64,000 nt of DNA. It comes from Oceanospirillum multiglobuliferum (GTDB taxonomy: Bacteria > Pseudomonadota > Gammaproteobacteria > Pseudomonadales > Halomonadaceae). The translations under genes were made by a program, and so were the position numbers. The stretch spans positions 1 through 64,000 of the forward strand of contig NZ_FUXG01000002.1 of assembly GCF_900167095.1 (NCBI RefSeq), read 5' to 3'. The notes beneath the pieces were generated by a model, which saw only the letters and a list, made by a program, of their open reading frames with translations, was not told the origin of the DNA and ran no database searches. Shown here piece after piece: positions 8,868 through 16,883 of this stretch (position 1 is the stretch's first letter; the number at the start of each line of letters is the position of its first letter).

Positions 8868-10265
8868 ATGAATTTTTTAGGTATTGGCTCAGGGTTAGAC
8901 CTTTCAAGCATGCTGACACAATTAGTACAGGTTGCCAGCGAACCCAAAATCAAGCAGTTAGGTGCAAAAGAGGTTGAAACTAGAGACTCTATTTCTGGGC
9001 TAGGCAGCCTGAGCAGTCTTTTGTCAAAGTTTCAAGATGCGTCTGATGCACTAAAAGATTCTACTAGTTACAATCAGAGAACGACGAATATTACGCAGCC
9101 TTCAAGTGGCGATGTTGTATCTGTCACTGCTGATACTTCCTCCGTAACAGGTAGTTATGACGTTACAGTTGAGGCTCTAGCTAAAGGTATAAAGGGGTAC
9201 ACGTCACAGATCAATACAGATCATACAGCAGACTTAGCCTTAACAGATACTTTAACATTTAGTATACCTGACGGCTCTAAGCCAAACTTTGCGGTTAATA
9301 TAACCCCAGGAATGAGTTTGAATGGTATCCGTGATGCTATTAATAATGCAGATGATAACTTTGGCGTAACTGCAAATGTTGTTGATGGACAACTAGTATA
9401 CAGCTCTTCTATTACGGGTAGTGGGGCTGATAAGCAGCTTAAGGTTGAAGCAGCAACTGATGCTCGTTTTAACTTGGAGCTTGACGCGTCAGGCGTAGCT
9501 ATTCAGGGTACCTCTATTCAGGGTGCTAGACAGGCAGAAATAACTATAGATGGAATTACCGTCAATAGTGACACCAATACCTTTGATACGCAGATTTCAG
9601 GCCTCACTATTATTGCGAGTAAAGAGGCTCCTGGTGAAAAAGCCGTGGTAAATGTTGAGTTGGACTCTGACTCTGTTAAATCAAAAATCACTGCTTTTGT
9701 TGACTCGTATAACAGTCTTCGCTCAGGAATGAATGGGTTGAAAGGATCCTTTGATGACGATAATAATTTTACGCCAGGAAAATTGAATGGTGATCCGATT
9801 TTGAGGAATTTAGAGTCTGTTTTGGGGTCTATGATAACTCAAACAGTGGCTGGAGCTGCTGATAATGTTAATACTTTATATTCTGTAGGTTTAGATATAG
9901 ATGAAGAAGCAGATGGTTTATTAGTCATCAACTCTGAACGATTAGATAATGTATTGCAAAATAACTATTCAGATTTAGATGAACTTTTTTCCGGTACAAA
10001 TGGCTTGGCTTACAATATAAGTGATCAGTTGGATAGTTATTTGGGTTTTACAGGTATTATAAAAGGAAAAGAAGATTCCTATAATGAGATTATTAAAGAT
10101 TTAGAAACTCAATATGATGCTCATACAAGATATATAGAGAGTTATCAAAAAACACTGAAGATGCAATTTTCTGCCCTAGATTCAACTATGGCTAAACTCA
10201 AGTCAACAATGAGCTTTATAGGGCCTCAGCTTCAGGCGTTGGCTGGCATAAAGTATACTGGTTAA
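8868..10265 (+). CDS. fliD: Flagellar filament cap protein FliD (HAP2)
   Basis: Forms the distal cap that folds exported flagellin onto the growing filament. The N-terminus MNFLGIGSGLDLSSMLTQLVQ is typical of FliD, and the coiled N- and C-terminal regions (about 1-65 and 395-465) flank variable beta-rich domains. The frame is open upstream to 8820, but the ATG at 8868 has a strong GGAGGATAAC site and gives the family's normal N-terminus, so I take that start (465 residues). It is second in the FliA-driven operon, and fliS begins 15 bases after its stop. Confidence 0.95.
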   Translation: MNFLGIGSGLDLSSMLTQLVQVASEPKIKQLGAKEVETRDSISGLGSLSSLLSKFQDASDALKDSTSYNQRTTNITQPSSGDVVSVTADTSSVTGSYDVTVEALAKGIKGYTSQINTDHTADLALTDTLTFSIPDGSKPNFAVNITPGMSLNGIRDAINNADDNFGVTANVVDGQLVYSSSITGSGADKQLKVEAATDARFNLELDASGVAIQGTSIQGARQAEITIDGITVNSDTNTFDTQISGLTIIASKEAPGEKAVVNVELDSDSVKSKITAFVDSYNSLRSGMNGLKGSFDDDNNFTPGKLNGDPILRNLESVLGSMITQTVAGAADNVNTLYSVGLDIDEEADGLLVINSERLDNVLQNNYSDLDELFSGTNGLAYNISDQLDSYLGFTGIIKGKEDSYNEIIKDLETQYDAHTRYIESYQKTLKMQFSALDSTMAKLKSTMSFIGPQLQALAGIKYTG

Positions 10266-10280
10266 TTATTTGAGGTTTAT

Positions 10281-10652
10281 ATGAGAAGGGCACTACAGCA
10301 GTATCAAACCTTTAATTTAGAGGCTGAGATTAATTCAGCTTCTCCACATAGAATAACTCAAATGTTATTTGAAGGATGTCTGAGGTTTTTAAGACGTGCG
10401 AGTGTGGCAATAACTAATAAAGATTATGAGAATAAGGCGATTTATATAGCGAAATCTGAAGCAATCATAGTTGCGCTCGCAGGTACTATAAATTCTTCTG
10501 CTAATGAAGAATTGGCAAATAATTTAAAGTCTCTATATGACTATTGCTTAGAGTGTTTGTTGGATGCATCTTTGAATATGGATGCTAGTAAAGTTAAAAA
10601 TGCCGAAGATGTCATATTCAAAATAAAAAGTGGATGGGATCAAATATCCTAA
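10281..10652 (+). CDS. fliS: Flagellin export chaperone FliS
   Basis: Cytoplasmic chaperone that binds the flagellin C-terminus and prevents early polymerisation. The 123 residues are a helical bundle with the family motif near the N-terminus (ALQQYQTFNLEAEINSASPH), followed by RITQMLFEGCLRFLRRA. GAGG precedes the ATG. It is the last gene of the flaG operon, and a strong terminator follows at 10668-10692. The usual next gene, fliT, is displaced about 4.7 kb downstream by the glycosylation block. Confidence 0.93.
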   Translation: MRRALQQYQTFNLEAEINSASPHRITQMLFEGCLRFLRRASVAITNKDYENKAIYIAKSEAIIVALAGTINSSANEELANNLKSLYDYCLECLLDASLNMDASKVKNAEDVIFKIKSGWDQIS

Positions 10653-10667
10653 TTCATAGTTTTAATA

Positions 10668-10692
10668 AACCCTGTTCTACCAGGGTTTTTTT
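10668..10692 (+). terminator. Intrinsic terminator after fliS
   Basis: AACCCTG (10668-10674) pairs with CAGGGTT (10681-10687) around TTCTAC, with a T-run to 10692. It sits only 9 bases before the next start codon, so the maf-pseA-hisH-hisF block depends on read-through or on a promoter inside fliS. Confidence 0.85.
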
Positions 10693-10701
10693 GAGGTTCC
10701 T

Positions 10702-12846
10702 ATGCCTGATATTGAGTATAGTCAAGCTGATCTTATTTCAGCTTTTTTAGAAAAAAGACTGTCAGATAATTTAGATGCTTTTAAGAAGTATTCTCCAGAT
10801 ATATATAGTGAGTTTTCTAATTATAAGGAGAAAAGATTTTTTGTAATATATGATGCTGATGGAAATATAAATGTTTTAGACCGAGAAAGTGGAAGGTTGC
10901 TTTATGGAAGTAACCCAGTGGCTGAAACTATTAATAATTATGAAGAGTATAAGAAATCTCCTTTACATAAGCCATTTTTTACTGTCTTTAAAGATAGTGC
11001 AGTTTGTAAAACAAATCCAGTTCATACATCCTTGATGAGAAGTCTAGGTGATGTTCAGGTTTCACTTATTCGTAAGTCTATGGAAGATGGCATATCATAT
11101 CTGTCAAAGTCGGATGAGTCGAATCAATCTTTTTCCGATGTGTCTTATGGTGTTTTACCCGAAAAAATTGGTAGGCTATTTTGGTTTTCTACAGGGCTTG
11201 GCTTTGACCTAGAGAAAATGTATAAAGAAAATAGAGTGTCTAATCTTTATTTGATAGAGCCTAATAAAGATATTTTTTTCGCTAGTATGCAGATGATAGA
11301 TTGGGCTTATATTTTAGATAAAATGAACAAGTTAGGCTTATCTATATATATAGGTTTGTCTGATGATGTAGATGAGCTTATAGATGACTTAACTATAGAA
11401 GTTTATAAAGGTGGTCGTCATAGAGTTGCAGGTTCTTTTATATATTCAGCCTTTTATTTAGATGGGTATGATAAGATTTTTGAAAAGGTAAAAAATCAAA
11501 TAGATTTGAAGTTCTTCTCTGGGTATGGGTTTTATGATGATGCTAGATTGAGCGTTGCGCATACAGTTGGTAATTTCAAAAATGGTGTTCCTTGCTTAAG
11601 AAGCGATGTCTCAAAAATTAAAGATTTTGGTCAGAGAGATTGGCCTGTATTTGTTATAGGAAATGGGCCGTCTTTAGATTCTGATATAGAGTTTATCAAA
11701 AATCATTCATCTGATGTGATCATTGTTAGCTGTGGATCTGCTTTGTCAACGTTATATAAAAATCAGATAAAGCCTAATATTCATGTTGAGTTAGAAAGAA
11801 CTGCTGATGTTGTAACCTTTATAAAATCAAATTATGATGACAGTGAAGATTTTTCTATATACCTGAAAGATGTCTTTTTTATCGGTGCTTCTCAAGTGCA
11901 TCCTGATGCGTTCTCTTTGTTTGACAGTAAAGGTCAAATGCTGAAGGATGTTGAAGCAGGTTCTTTGATGATGCACAAAATTTTTGGTGCAGAGGGGGTG
12001 TCGCTAATTGGGCGCATTGCACCTAGTTGTGTACATATAGGATTTACATCTGCGATATTACTTGGTTTTAGAAATATTTTCTTTTTCGGTGTTGATATGG
12101 GGTATGTTGATCGTGAGTATCATCACTCTAAATCAAGTCTGTATGAGAAAATGAATGATGAAAGTAAAAAAACTTGGACTCCAAAAGCTGCAGGAGAAAT
12201 TGAGTTTGATTCAAACTTTGGTGAGGGACAAGTTTATTCTTCAGGCTACTTGCCTATGTTTAAGAATGAGTTAGAAACTATAATTATATCTTGGAAAAAT
12301 ACTTTTCCAGATAGTATTAGCGTGTTGAATTGTAGTGATGGCGCGAAAATTGAGGGTGCTGACCCTATAAGATCATCTGATATTATATTCTCTGATTTTG
12401 GTAAGGTGGATGCTCAGGTTTTAAGTAAGATATTAAATTCTTATTTCTCATTTATTCCTGAAGACATTGATGCTGTTTCATCTGAGCTTAATCGCTGTTT
12501 TGATAAGATAGATGAAATGGTTGTTTGGTTAAAGTCTAAGATTTTTCATGCGCATACCATAGAAGATGCAGAGAAAATAATTAAAAATATTTCCTATGAT
12601 TTTCACAGTGATGACTTTGATATTTCAAAGGATGATTATTGGCTTTATGCTATTTTTGATGGCACTCTTCTTTATTCTATTAGTGCTATAAATAGTATTC
12701 TTTACTTTCCTGTAGGAGAGTCTTATAAGGTGGAAAGTTTTAATGATGCGATGAAGGAGTTTGATTTGTTTTTAGATAACTTGAAGTCAGATTTTAGACA
12801 TAACTGTTTAAAAACAGATAATGAAGAAAACTATAATTACTTTTAA
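10702..12846 (+). CDS. Motility-associated factor, Maf/DUF115-type flagellin glycosylation protein
   Basis: A 714-residue cytoplasmic protein of the motility accessory factor family, thought to transfer nonulosonic acids onto flagellin. The central DUF115 domain (about 295-500) shows FVIGNGPSLDSDIEFI (about 317-332), IVSCGSALSTLY, and the FFFGVDMGYVDREYHHSK stretch typical of the family. Flanking helical regions are variable. The gene is strikingly AT-rich: for example only 17 of 60 bases are G/C in 10741-10800, against 34 of 60 in 53041-53100 (smc). This suggests horizontal acquisition. It heads the second glycosylation block. GAGG precedes the ATG. Confidence 0.85.
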   Translation: MPDIEYSQADLISAFLEKRLSDNLDAFKKYSPDIYSEFSNYKEKRFFVIYDADGNINVLDRESGRLLYGSNPVAETINNYEEYKKSPLHKPFFTVFKDSAVCKTNPVHTSLMRSLGDVQVSLIRKSMEDGISYLSKSDESNQSFSDVSYGVLPEKIGRLFWFSTGLGFDLEKMYKENRVSNLYLIEPNKDIFFASMQMIDWAYILDKMNKLGLSIYIGLSDDVDELIDDLTIEVYKGGRHRVAGSFIYSAFYLDGYDKIFEKVKNQIDLKFFSGYGFYDDARLSVAHTVGNFKNGVPCLRSDVSKIKDFGQRDWPVFVIGNGPSLDSDIEFIKNHSSDVIIVSCGSALSTLYKNQIKPNIHVELERTADVVTFIKSNYDDSEDFSIYLKDVFFIGASQVHPDAFSLFDSKGQMLKDVEAGSLMMHKIFGAEGVSLIGRIAPSCVHIGFTSAILLGFRNIFFFGVDMGYVDREYHHSKSSLYEKMNDESKKTWTPKAAGEIEFDSNFGEGQVYSSGYLPMFKNELETIIISWKNTFPDSISVLNCSDGAKIEGADPIRSSDIIFSDFGKVDAQVLSKILNSYFSFIPEDIDAVSSELNRCFDKIDEMVVWLKSKIFHAHTIEDAEKIIKNISYDFHSDDFDISKDDYWLYAIFDGTLLYSISAINSILYFPVGESYKVESFNDAMKEFDLFLDNLKSDFRHNCLKTDNEENYNYF

Positions 12847-12861
12847 CTTTTTGGTGGGCTT

Positions 12862-14001
12862 ATGCAGTTTTGTAAATTATGTATTATGCCAAGCACTCGG
12901 CCAGAGCAAGTGTTTACTGACGGCATATGCGATGCTTGTCTGTCGGCTGAAGATAAGCATCAAAGCATAGACTGGTCAAAAAGAGAAAGTGACTTCAGAG
13001 TTATTTTGGATCGATATCGTGGCGATGGTTCAAACTATGACTGCATCATTCCTGTTAGTGGTGGAAAAGATAGTTGTTATCAAGCATTAACCATGCGAGA
13101 TAAATATGGCATGACGCCATTATGTGTTACACACACACCCTGTGAATTGACAGATGTCGGCCTGAAAAATCTGAATTTTTTACGAGATCAGGGTTTTGAC
13201 TTGATACAAGTTTCAGGCAACAGGAAAAACTATCGTGAGCTGGTACGTATTGGTTTTTTCAAGTTAGGTGATTGTTGCTGGCCTGAGCATATTGGCATCT
13301 TTACAGCCCCTGTGCGTATAGCAGTAAATTATAAAATTCCCCTTTTGATTTGGGGGGAAAATTCTCAGTTTGAATATGGTGGCCCTGCCGCTCATAAAGA
13401 TAATAACTTTTTGGATCGTAACTGGTTAGAGCAATTTCAGATGAGTGGACATCGCTTATCTGACGTGGTTCATGATGGTATTGACCTTAATAGTATTAAG
13501 ACATTGCATTATCCTAGTGATGAAGATATTCGGGAAGTTGGTGTAACGGGATTGTTTTTGGGATACTTTGAGAAGTGGGACACCAAGCGTAATACTGATA
13601 TTTGTTGCTCGTTAGGATGGAATAAAAATCCTGATGGTCCGGTTGAGGGGGCTTATAACGATATTGAAAATCTAGACTGCAAATGGATTGGTGGGCTTCA
13701 TGATTATATGAAATTTATTAAGTATGGTTATGGCCGAGCGACAGATCAGTTATGTATTGAAATTAGAGCTGGTCGAATATCAAGGGAGGAGGCTATAGAA
13801 GCGCTTCGCAACTCAACCGAGGGTCAGATACCTTGGAAATATGCACCAGACTTTATGAATTACTTAGATATTACAGAAGAAGAGTTTTTAGGTAACTTAG
13901 ACCGCTTTACTAATAAAATGTTATTTCAAAGAGATAACGAAACTGGTGAGTTAATTAAAGATGAGCACGGTAATTTAGTGCGAAAATTCTTTCCGAGTTA
14001 G
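12862..14001 (+). CDS. pseA: N-acetyl sugar amidotransferase, PseA/WbpG type
   Basis: ATP-dependent amidotransferase of 379 residues that converts an N-acetyl group on a sugar to an acetamidino group. PseA in Campylobacter does this to pseudaminic acid, and WbpG in Pseudomonas to a mannuronic acid derivative. An N-terminal zinc knuckle is formed by Cys4, Cys7, Cys23 and Cys26, and the PP-loop SGGKDS (66-71) activates the substrate. Ammonia is expected from the adjacent HisH-like glutaminase through the HisF-like partner. The three genes are tightly packed, with 5 bases to hisH. The sugar is inferred from the linked pseBCF. Confidence 0.88.
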   Translation: MQFCKLCIMPSTRPEQVFTDGICDACLSAEDKHQSIDWSKRESDFRVILDRYRGDGSNYDCIIPVSGGKDSCYQALTMRDKYGMTPLCVTHTPCELTDVGLKNLNFLRDQGFDLIQVSGNRKNYRELVRIGFFKLGDCCWPEHIGIFTAPVRIAVNYKIPLLIWGENSQFEYGGPAAHKDNNFLDRNWLEQFQMSGHRLSDVVHDGIDLNSIKTLHYPSDEDIREVGVTGLFLGYFEKWDTKRNTDICCSLGWNKNPDGPVEGAYNDIENLDCKWIGGLHDYMKFIKYGYGRATDQLCIEIRAGRISREEAIEALRNSTEGQIPWKYAPDFMNYLDITEEEFLGNLDRFTNKMLFQRDNETGELIKDEHGNLVRKFFPS

Positions 14002-14006
14002 TTGAA

Positions 14007-14627
14007 ATGTTAGCTATTGTTGATCTTGGTATAGGCAATATTGGTAGTGTTGCTAAGGCACTGGATTATTTAAAAGTTAAATACCAAATTATTGTAAATC
14101 CGAATGATTTGTCTAAAGCATCTAAGATAGTTTTACCTGGTGTTGGGAGTTTTGCAGAGGCCGTTACTCGTTTAGATCTCTCAGGATTTAGATCAGCATT
14201 ACTTGAATCTGTTTATATGAGAAATACACCTATACTAGGTATTTGTGTAGGGATGCAGCTTCTTTCATTATTCGGTACGGAGGGAGGAGACTCGAAAGGT
14301 TTAGGTTTTATTAATGCTTATGTAGACAAAATAGATGATTTCAATGGTCGATTGGTTATACCTCACATGGGATGGAATGAGCTCTCATCGATTGACCATC
14401 CATTGTTCAGAAATGTCCATAAGGATGCCTGCTTTTACTTTGTACACAGTTATGCGATGCAGATTAGCGATAAAGCGGAAAGCAATTTGGAGGTAATTTA
14501 CACTGACTATGAGCAGCCAGTGGTGGCATTTGTTGCAAAAAATCACATTTATGGCGCTCAGTTTCACCCAGAAAAAAGCCAGCAGCCAGGGCTTACCTTT
14601 TTAAGGAACTTTGTAGAGCTATGCTAA
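14007..14627 (+). CDS. hisH: HisH-type glutaminase subunit dedicated to PseA
   Basis: Class I glutamine amidotransferase of 206 residues that hydrolyses glutamine to release ammonia. The catalytic triad is visible: Cys80 in GICVGMQ, and His187 and Glu189 in AQFHPEKSQ. It resembles HisH of histidine synthesis, but no his genes surround it. The pseA-hisH-hisF order matches the wbpG-hisH2-hisF2 arrangement of sugar acetamidino pathways. The last codons overlap hisF by 7 bases (ATG inside the hisH end), suggesting coupled 1:1 synthesis. Confidence 0.9.
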   Translation: MLAIVDLGIGNIGSVAKALDYLKVKYQIIVNPNDLSKASKIVLPGVGSFAEAVTRLDLSGFRSALLESVYMRNTPILGICVGMQLLSLFGTEGGDSKGLGFINAYVDKIDDFNGRLVIPHMGWNELSSIDHPLFRNVHKDACFYFVHSYAMQISDKAESNLEVIYTDYEQPVVAFVAKNHIYGAQFHPEKSQQPGLTFLRNFVELC

Positions 14628-15367
14628 GGAAAAGAGTCATTCCTATAGTGCTACTTGATGGCTTCTCTGTGCTGAAGACTATTCAGTTTAAGCAACGGCG
14701 GAATTTGGGTAGCCCTGTAACTGTTGTTAGAACTTACAATACACGAAATGTTGATGAGCTTATTTTACTTGACATTGATGCCTCTAAGCAGGGGCGTGCA
14801 ATTGATAAGTTCACAATACAAGACTTAGCTCGAGAGTGCTTTATGCCTCTAACAGTTGGTGGTGGAATCAGTACTCTGGGAGATATTGAAGACTTATTAA
14901 AAAAAGGGGCAGATAAAGTTGCAATTAATTCTGTGGCACTTAGCCGCCCAAGTTTTATCAATGAAGCAGCCAAGGTTTTTGGTAGTCAGTGTATAGTACA
15001 TTCAATTGATGTTGTTGAAGATGGAAGTGACTTTGCTGTATTTTCTAATGGTCAAGTTTGTACAGAGAGTAATTTTTTTGATTTGATTAAGCAATCAGAG
15101 GATCTCGGTGCAGGAGAGCTTCTTATCAATAATGTCACAAGAGATGGCTGTATGCAGGGCGGTAATAGATATTTGGCTGAACTTGTCTCTAGCACCGTTC
15201 GTATTCCTGTTATTTATGCTGGAGGCATATCCTCTGCTAGTGATGTTGCTACAGTTGCAAGTACCTCTGTTTCTGGGGTAGGTGTATCAAGTTTGTTCCA
15301 CTTTACAGACACAACACCTGATCTTTGTCGTAAGGCAATGGCCGCAGCTAATATACCTGTACGGTAG
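14621..15367 (+). CDS. hisF: HisF-type (beta/alpha)8 barrel, ammonia-channelling partner
   Basis: HisF-like barrel of 248 residues starting MLRKRVIPIVLLDG. In true HisF the segment reads like CLDVKDG with catalytic Asp11. By eye this position is Leu, while the second catalytic Asp is kept (SIDVVEDG, about residue 130), as are the phosphate-site motifs VGGGIS and YAGGIS. Loss of Asp11 argues against imidazole glycerol phosphate synthesis and for a structural, channelling role with HisH and PseA. Similar HisF2 proteins accompany WbpG. It ends the glycosylation block, 28 bases before fliT. Confidence 0.88.
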   Translation: MLRKRVIPIVLLDGFSVLKTIQFKQRRNLGSPVTVVRTYNTRNVDELILLDIDASKQGRAIDKFTIQDLARECFMPLTVGGGISTLGDIEDLLKKGADKVAINSVALSRPSFINEAAKVFGSQCIVHSIDVVEDGSDFAVFSNGQVCTESNFFDLIKQSEDLGAGELLINNVTRDGCMQGGNRYLAELVSSTVRIPVIYAGGISSASDVATVASTSVSGVGVSSLFHFTDTTPDLCRKAMAAANIPVR

Positions 15368-15395
15368 CTAACGTAAAAAATTATGGAGGGTATCT

Positions 15396-15728
15396 ATGAG
15401 TCAGGGTGAAAAAATTCTCTCGGATTGGCAGAAAGTTTTAGAGCTATTGGCGATTTTAGAAGAGCGTATTCAGTCCGATCAAGCTGATAAATGGACTGAT
15501 GCAGAGTCAATTGCAACTCAGTTGGATTTTGCATTTAAAGCTTTTTTTGAAGCATATACAGATATACCTGAGGATATTGCAAGTAAGATTGCTAGTGAAG
15601 GAATTAAAGTGATGTCTGTTATGCAGGCTTTGAGTACTTTAGCCTTGGAAAACAGAAAGGAGTTAGCTCATGAGATTAAGGGTTTTTTAGATCAGCAGAA
15701 AGGTGTAAAAGCCTACAAAAAGGTTTAG
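15396..15728 (+). CDS. fliT: FliT-like flagellar export chaperone
   Basis: A 110-residue, mostly helical acidic protein with no signal or membrane segment. Its size, helix pattern and place between fliS and fleS fit FliT, the chaperone for the FliD cap protein. The similarity is weak by eye (WQKVLELLAILEERIQSD is the most FliT-like stretch), so the call rests partly on synteny. GGAGGGTATCT precedes the ATG. Confidence 0.65.
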   Translation: MSQGEKILSDWQKVLELLAILEERIQSDQADKWTDAESIATQLDFAFKAFFEAYTDIPEDIASKIASEGIKVMSVMQALSTLALENRKELAHEIKGFLDQQKGVKAYKKV

Positions 15729-15734
15729 CCATAA

Positions 15735-16871
15735 ATGAGTGGATCAGCCCAAGAGTTACAGCTTGCGTTTCAGGAGTTCACAGCGCTATCTGAGCAGCTT
15801 ACTTCTTCGTACAATGAATTGCAGAGTAAAATTGTCCGTCTGACTGATGAGTTGGAGGAGGCGAAGCGGCAGCGCGCTGAACAGCTTGAGCAAAAACAAC
15901 AGGTGGCGGAGAAGTTAGAGCATCTGCTTTTTTTATTGCCTGCAGGTGTGGTGGTTATTGATGGTGCCGGTGTTGTAGCCAGTGCCAACCCAGCTGCTGA
16001 AATGTTGTTGGGTGCACCTCTGGTTGGGTCCGCATGGGTTGCTGTTATTGAGCGCTGTTTCGACCCTAAGCAAAATGATGGCTATGAGATATCTCTAAAA
16101 GATGGTCGTTTGGTTTCCATTGCGACAAGATCTTTAGAGCAAGAGCCAGGGCAAATGGTTGTGATAACCGATATGACAGAGACTCGACGCCTACAAGAGC
16201 AGGTCAGTCGCAGTGAGCGTTTAACAGAAATGGGGCGGATGGTGGCTTCTCTTGCGCATCAAATTCGAACTCCGCTGTCTGCCGCCATGCTGTATGCAGG
16301 GCATCTAGAAAGTGAAAGTTTATCGGAGGCTAATCGCATAAAGTTTGCGTCTAAATTACAGGGGCGCTTGCGAAATTTAGAGCAGCAAATTGGCGATATG
16401 CTGCAATTTGCACGTGGTGGCAGTACCGTTGCTGAAAAATTTGATCTACCAAGCTTTTATACTGTTTTGAAAAATGCTGTAGAACCTATGCTAAGTGGTC
16501 TTGATGTGCATTGTTCTTGGCAGTTGAATGTAACCGATGCCCTTTTGCTCGGTCATTCAGAAGCTTTGACTGGGGCTGTGGTAAATTTAGTCAATAATGC
16601 TATTCAAGCAGGTGCAAAAGAAATCCAGCTGTCTGCCGATAAGGATTTACATGATCTATTGTTGGTAGTTTCTGATGACGGGCCAGGTATTCCGGAGGAG
16701 CTAAGAACTAAGGTCTTGGAGCCATTTTACACAACAAAAACTCAAGGTACTGGTTTAGGCTTGGCCATAGTACAGTCAGTTGTTAATGCTCATAAAGGGG
16801 TGTTGAGTGTAGAATCAACGGATGGACATGGTAGTCAGTTTATTATTAGGTTACCGCTGGTTTCTTCTTAG
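15735..16871 (+). CDS. fleS: Flagellar sensor histidine kinase FleS/FlrB
   Basis: Cytosolic kinase of 378 residues that phosphorylates FleR to switch on middle flagellar genes. There is an N-terminal coiled coil (about 15-65), a PAS-like domain (about 66-150), the phospho-acceptor His175 in SLAHQIRTPLS, and an HATPase domain with VNNAIQAG, DDGPGIP and GTGLGLAIV boxes. No transmembrane helix is present, as usual for FleS/FlrB, which are thought to sense flagellar assembly. It starts 6 bases after fliT and pairs with fleR 12 bases downstream. The master activator fleQ, often found just before it, is absent here. Confidence 0.94.
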   Translation: MSGSAQELQLAFQEFTALSEQLTSSYNELQSKIVRLTDELEEAKRQRAEQLEQKQQVAEKLEHLLFLLPAGVVVIDGAGVVASANPAAEMLLGAPLVGSAWVAVIERCFDPKQNDGYEISLKDGRLVSIATRSLEQEPGQMVVITDMTETRRLQEQVSRSERLTEMGRMVASLAHQIRTPLSAAMLYAGHLESESLSEANRIKFASKLQGRLRNLEQQIGDMLQFARGGSTVAEKFDLPSFYTVLKNAVEPMLSGLDVHCSWQLNVTDALLLGHSEALTGAVVNLVNNAIQAGAKEIQLSADKDLHDLLLVVSDDGPGIPEELRTKVLEPFYTTKTQGTGLGLAIVQSVVNAHKGVLSVESTDGHGSQFIIRLPLVSS

Positions 16872-16883
16872 GGTTAATTTGTT

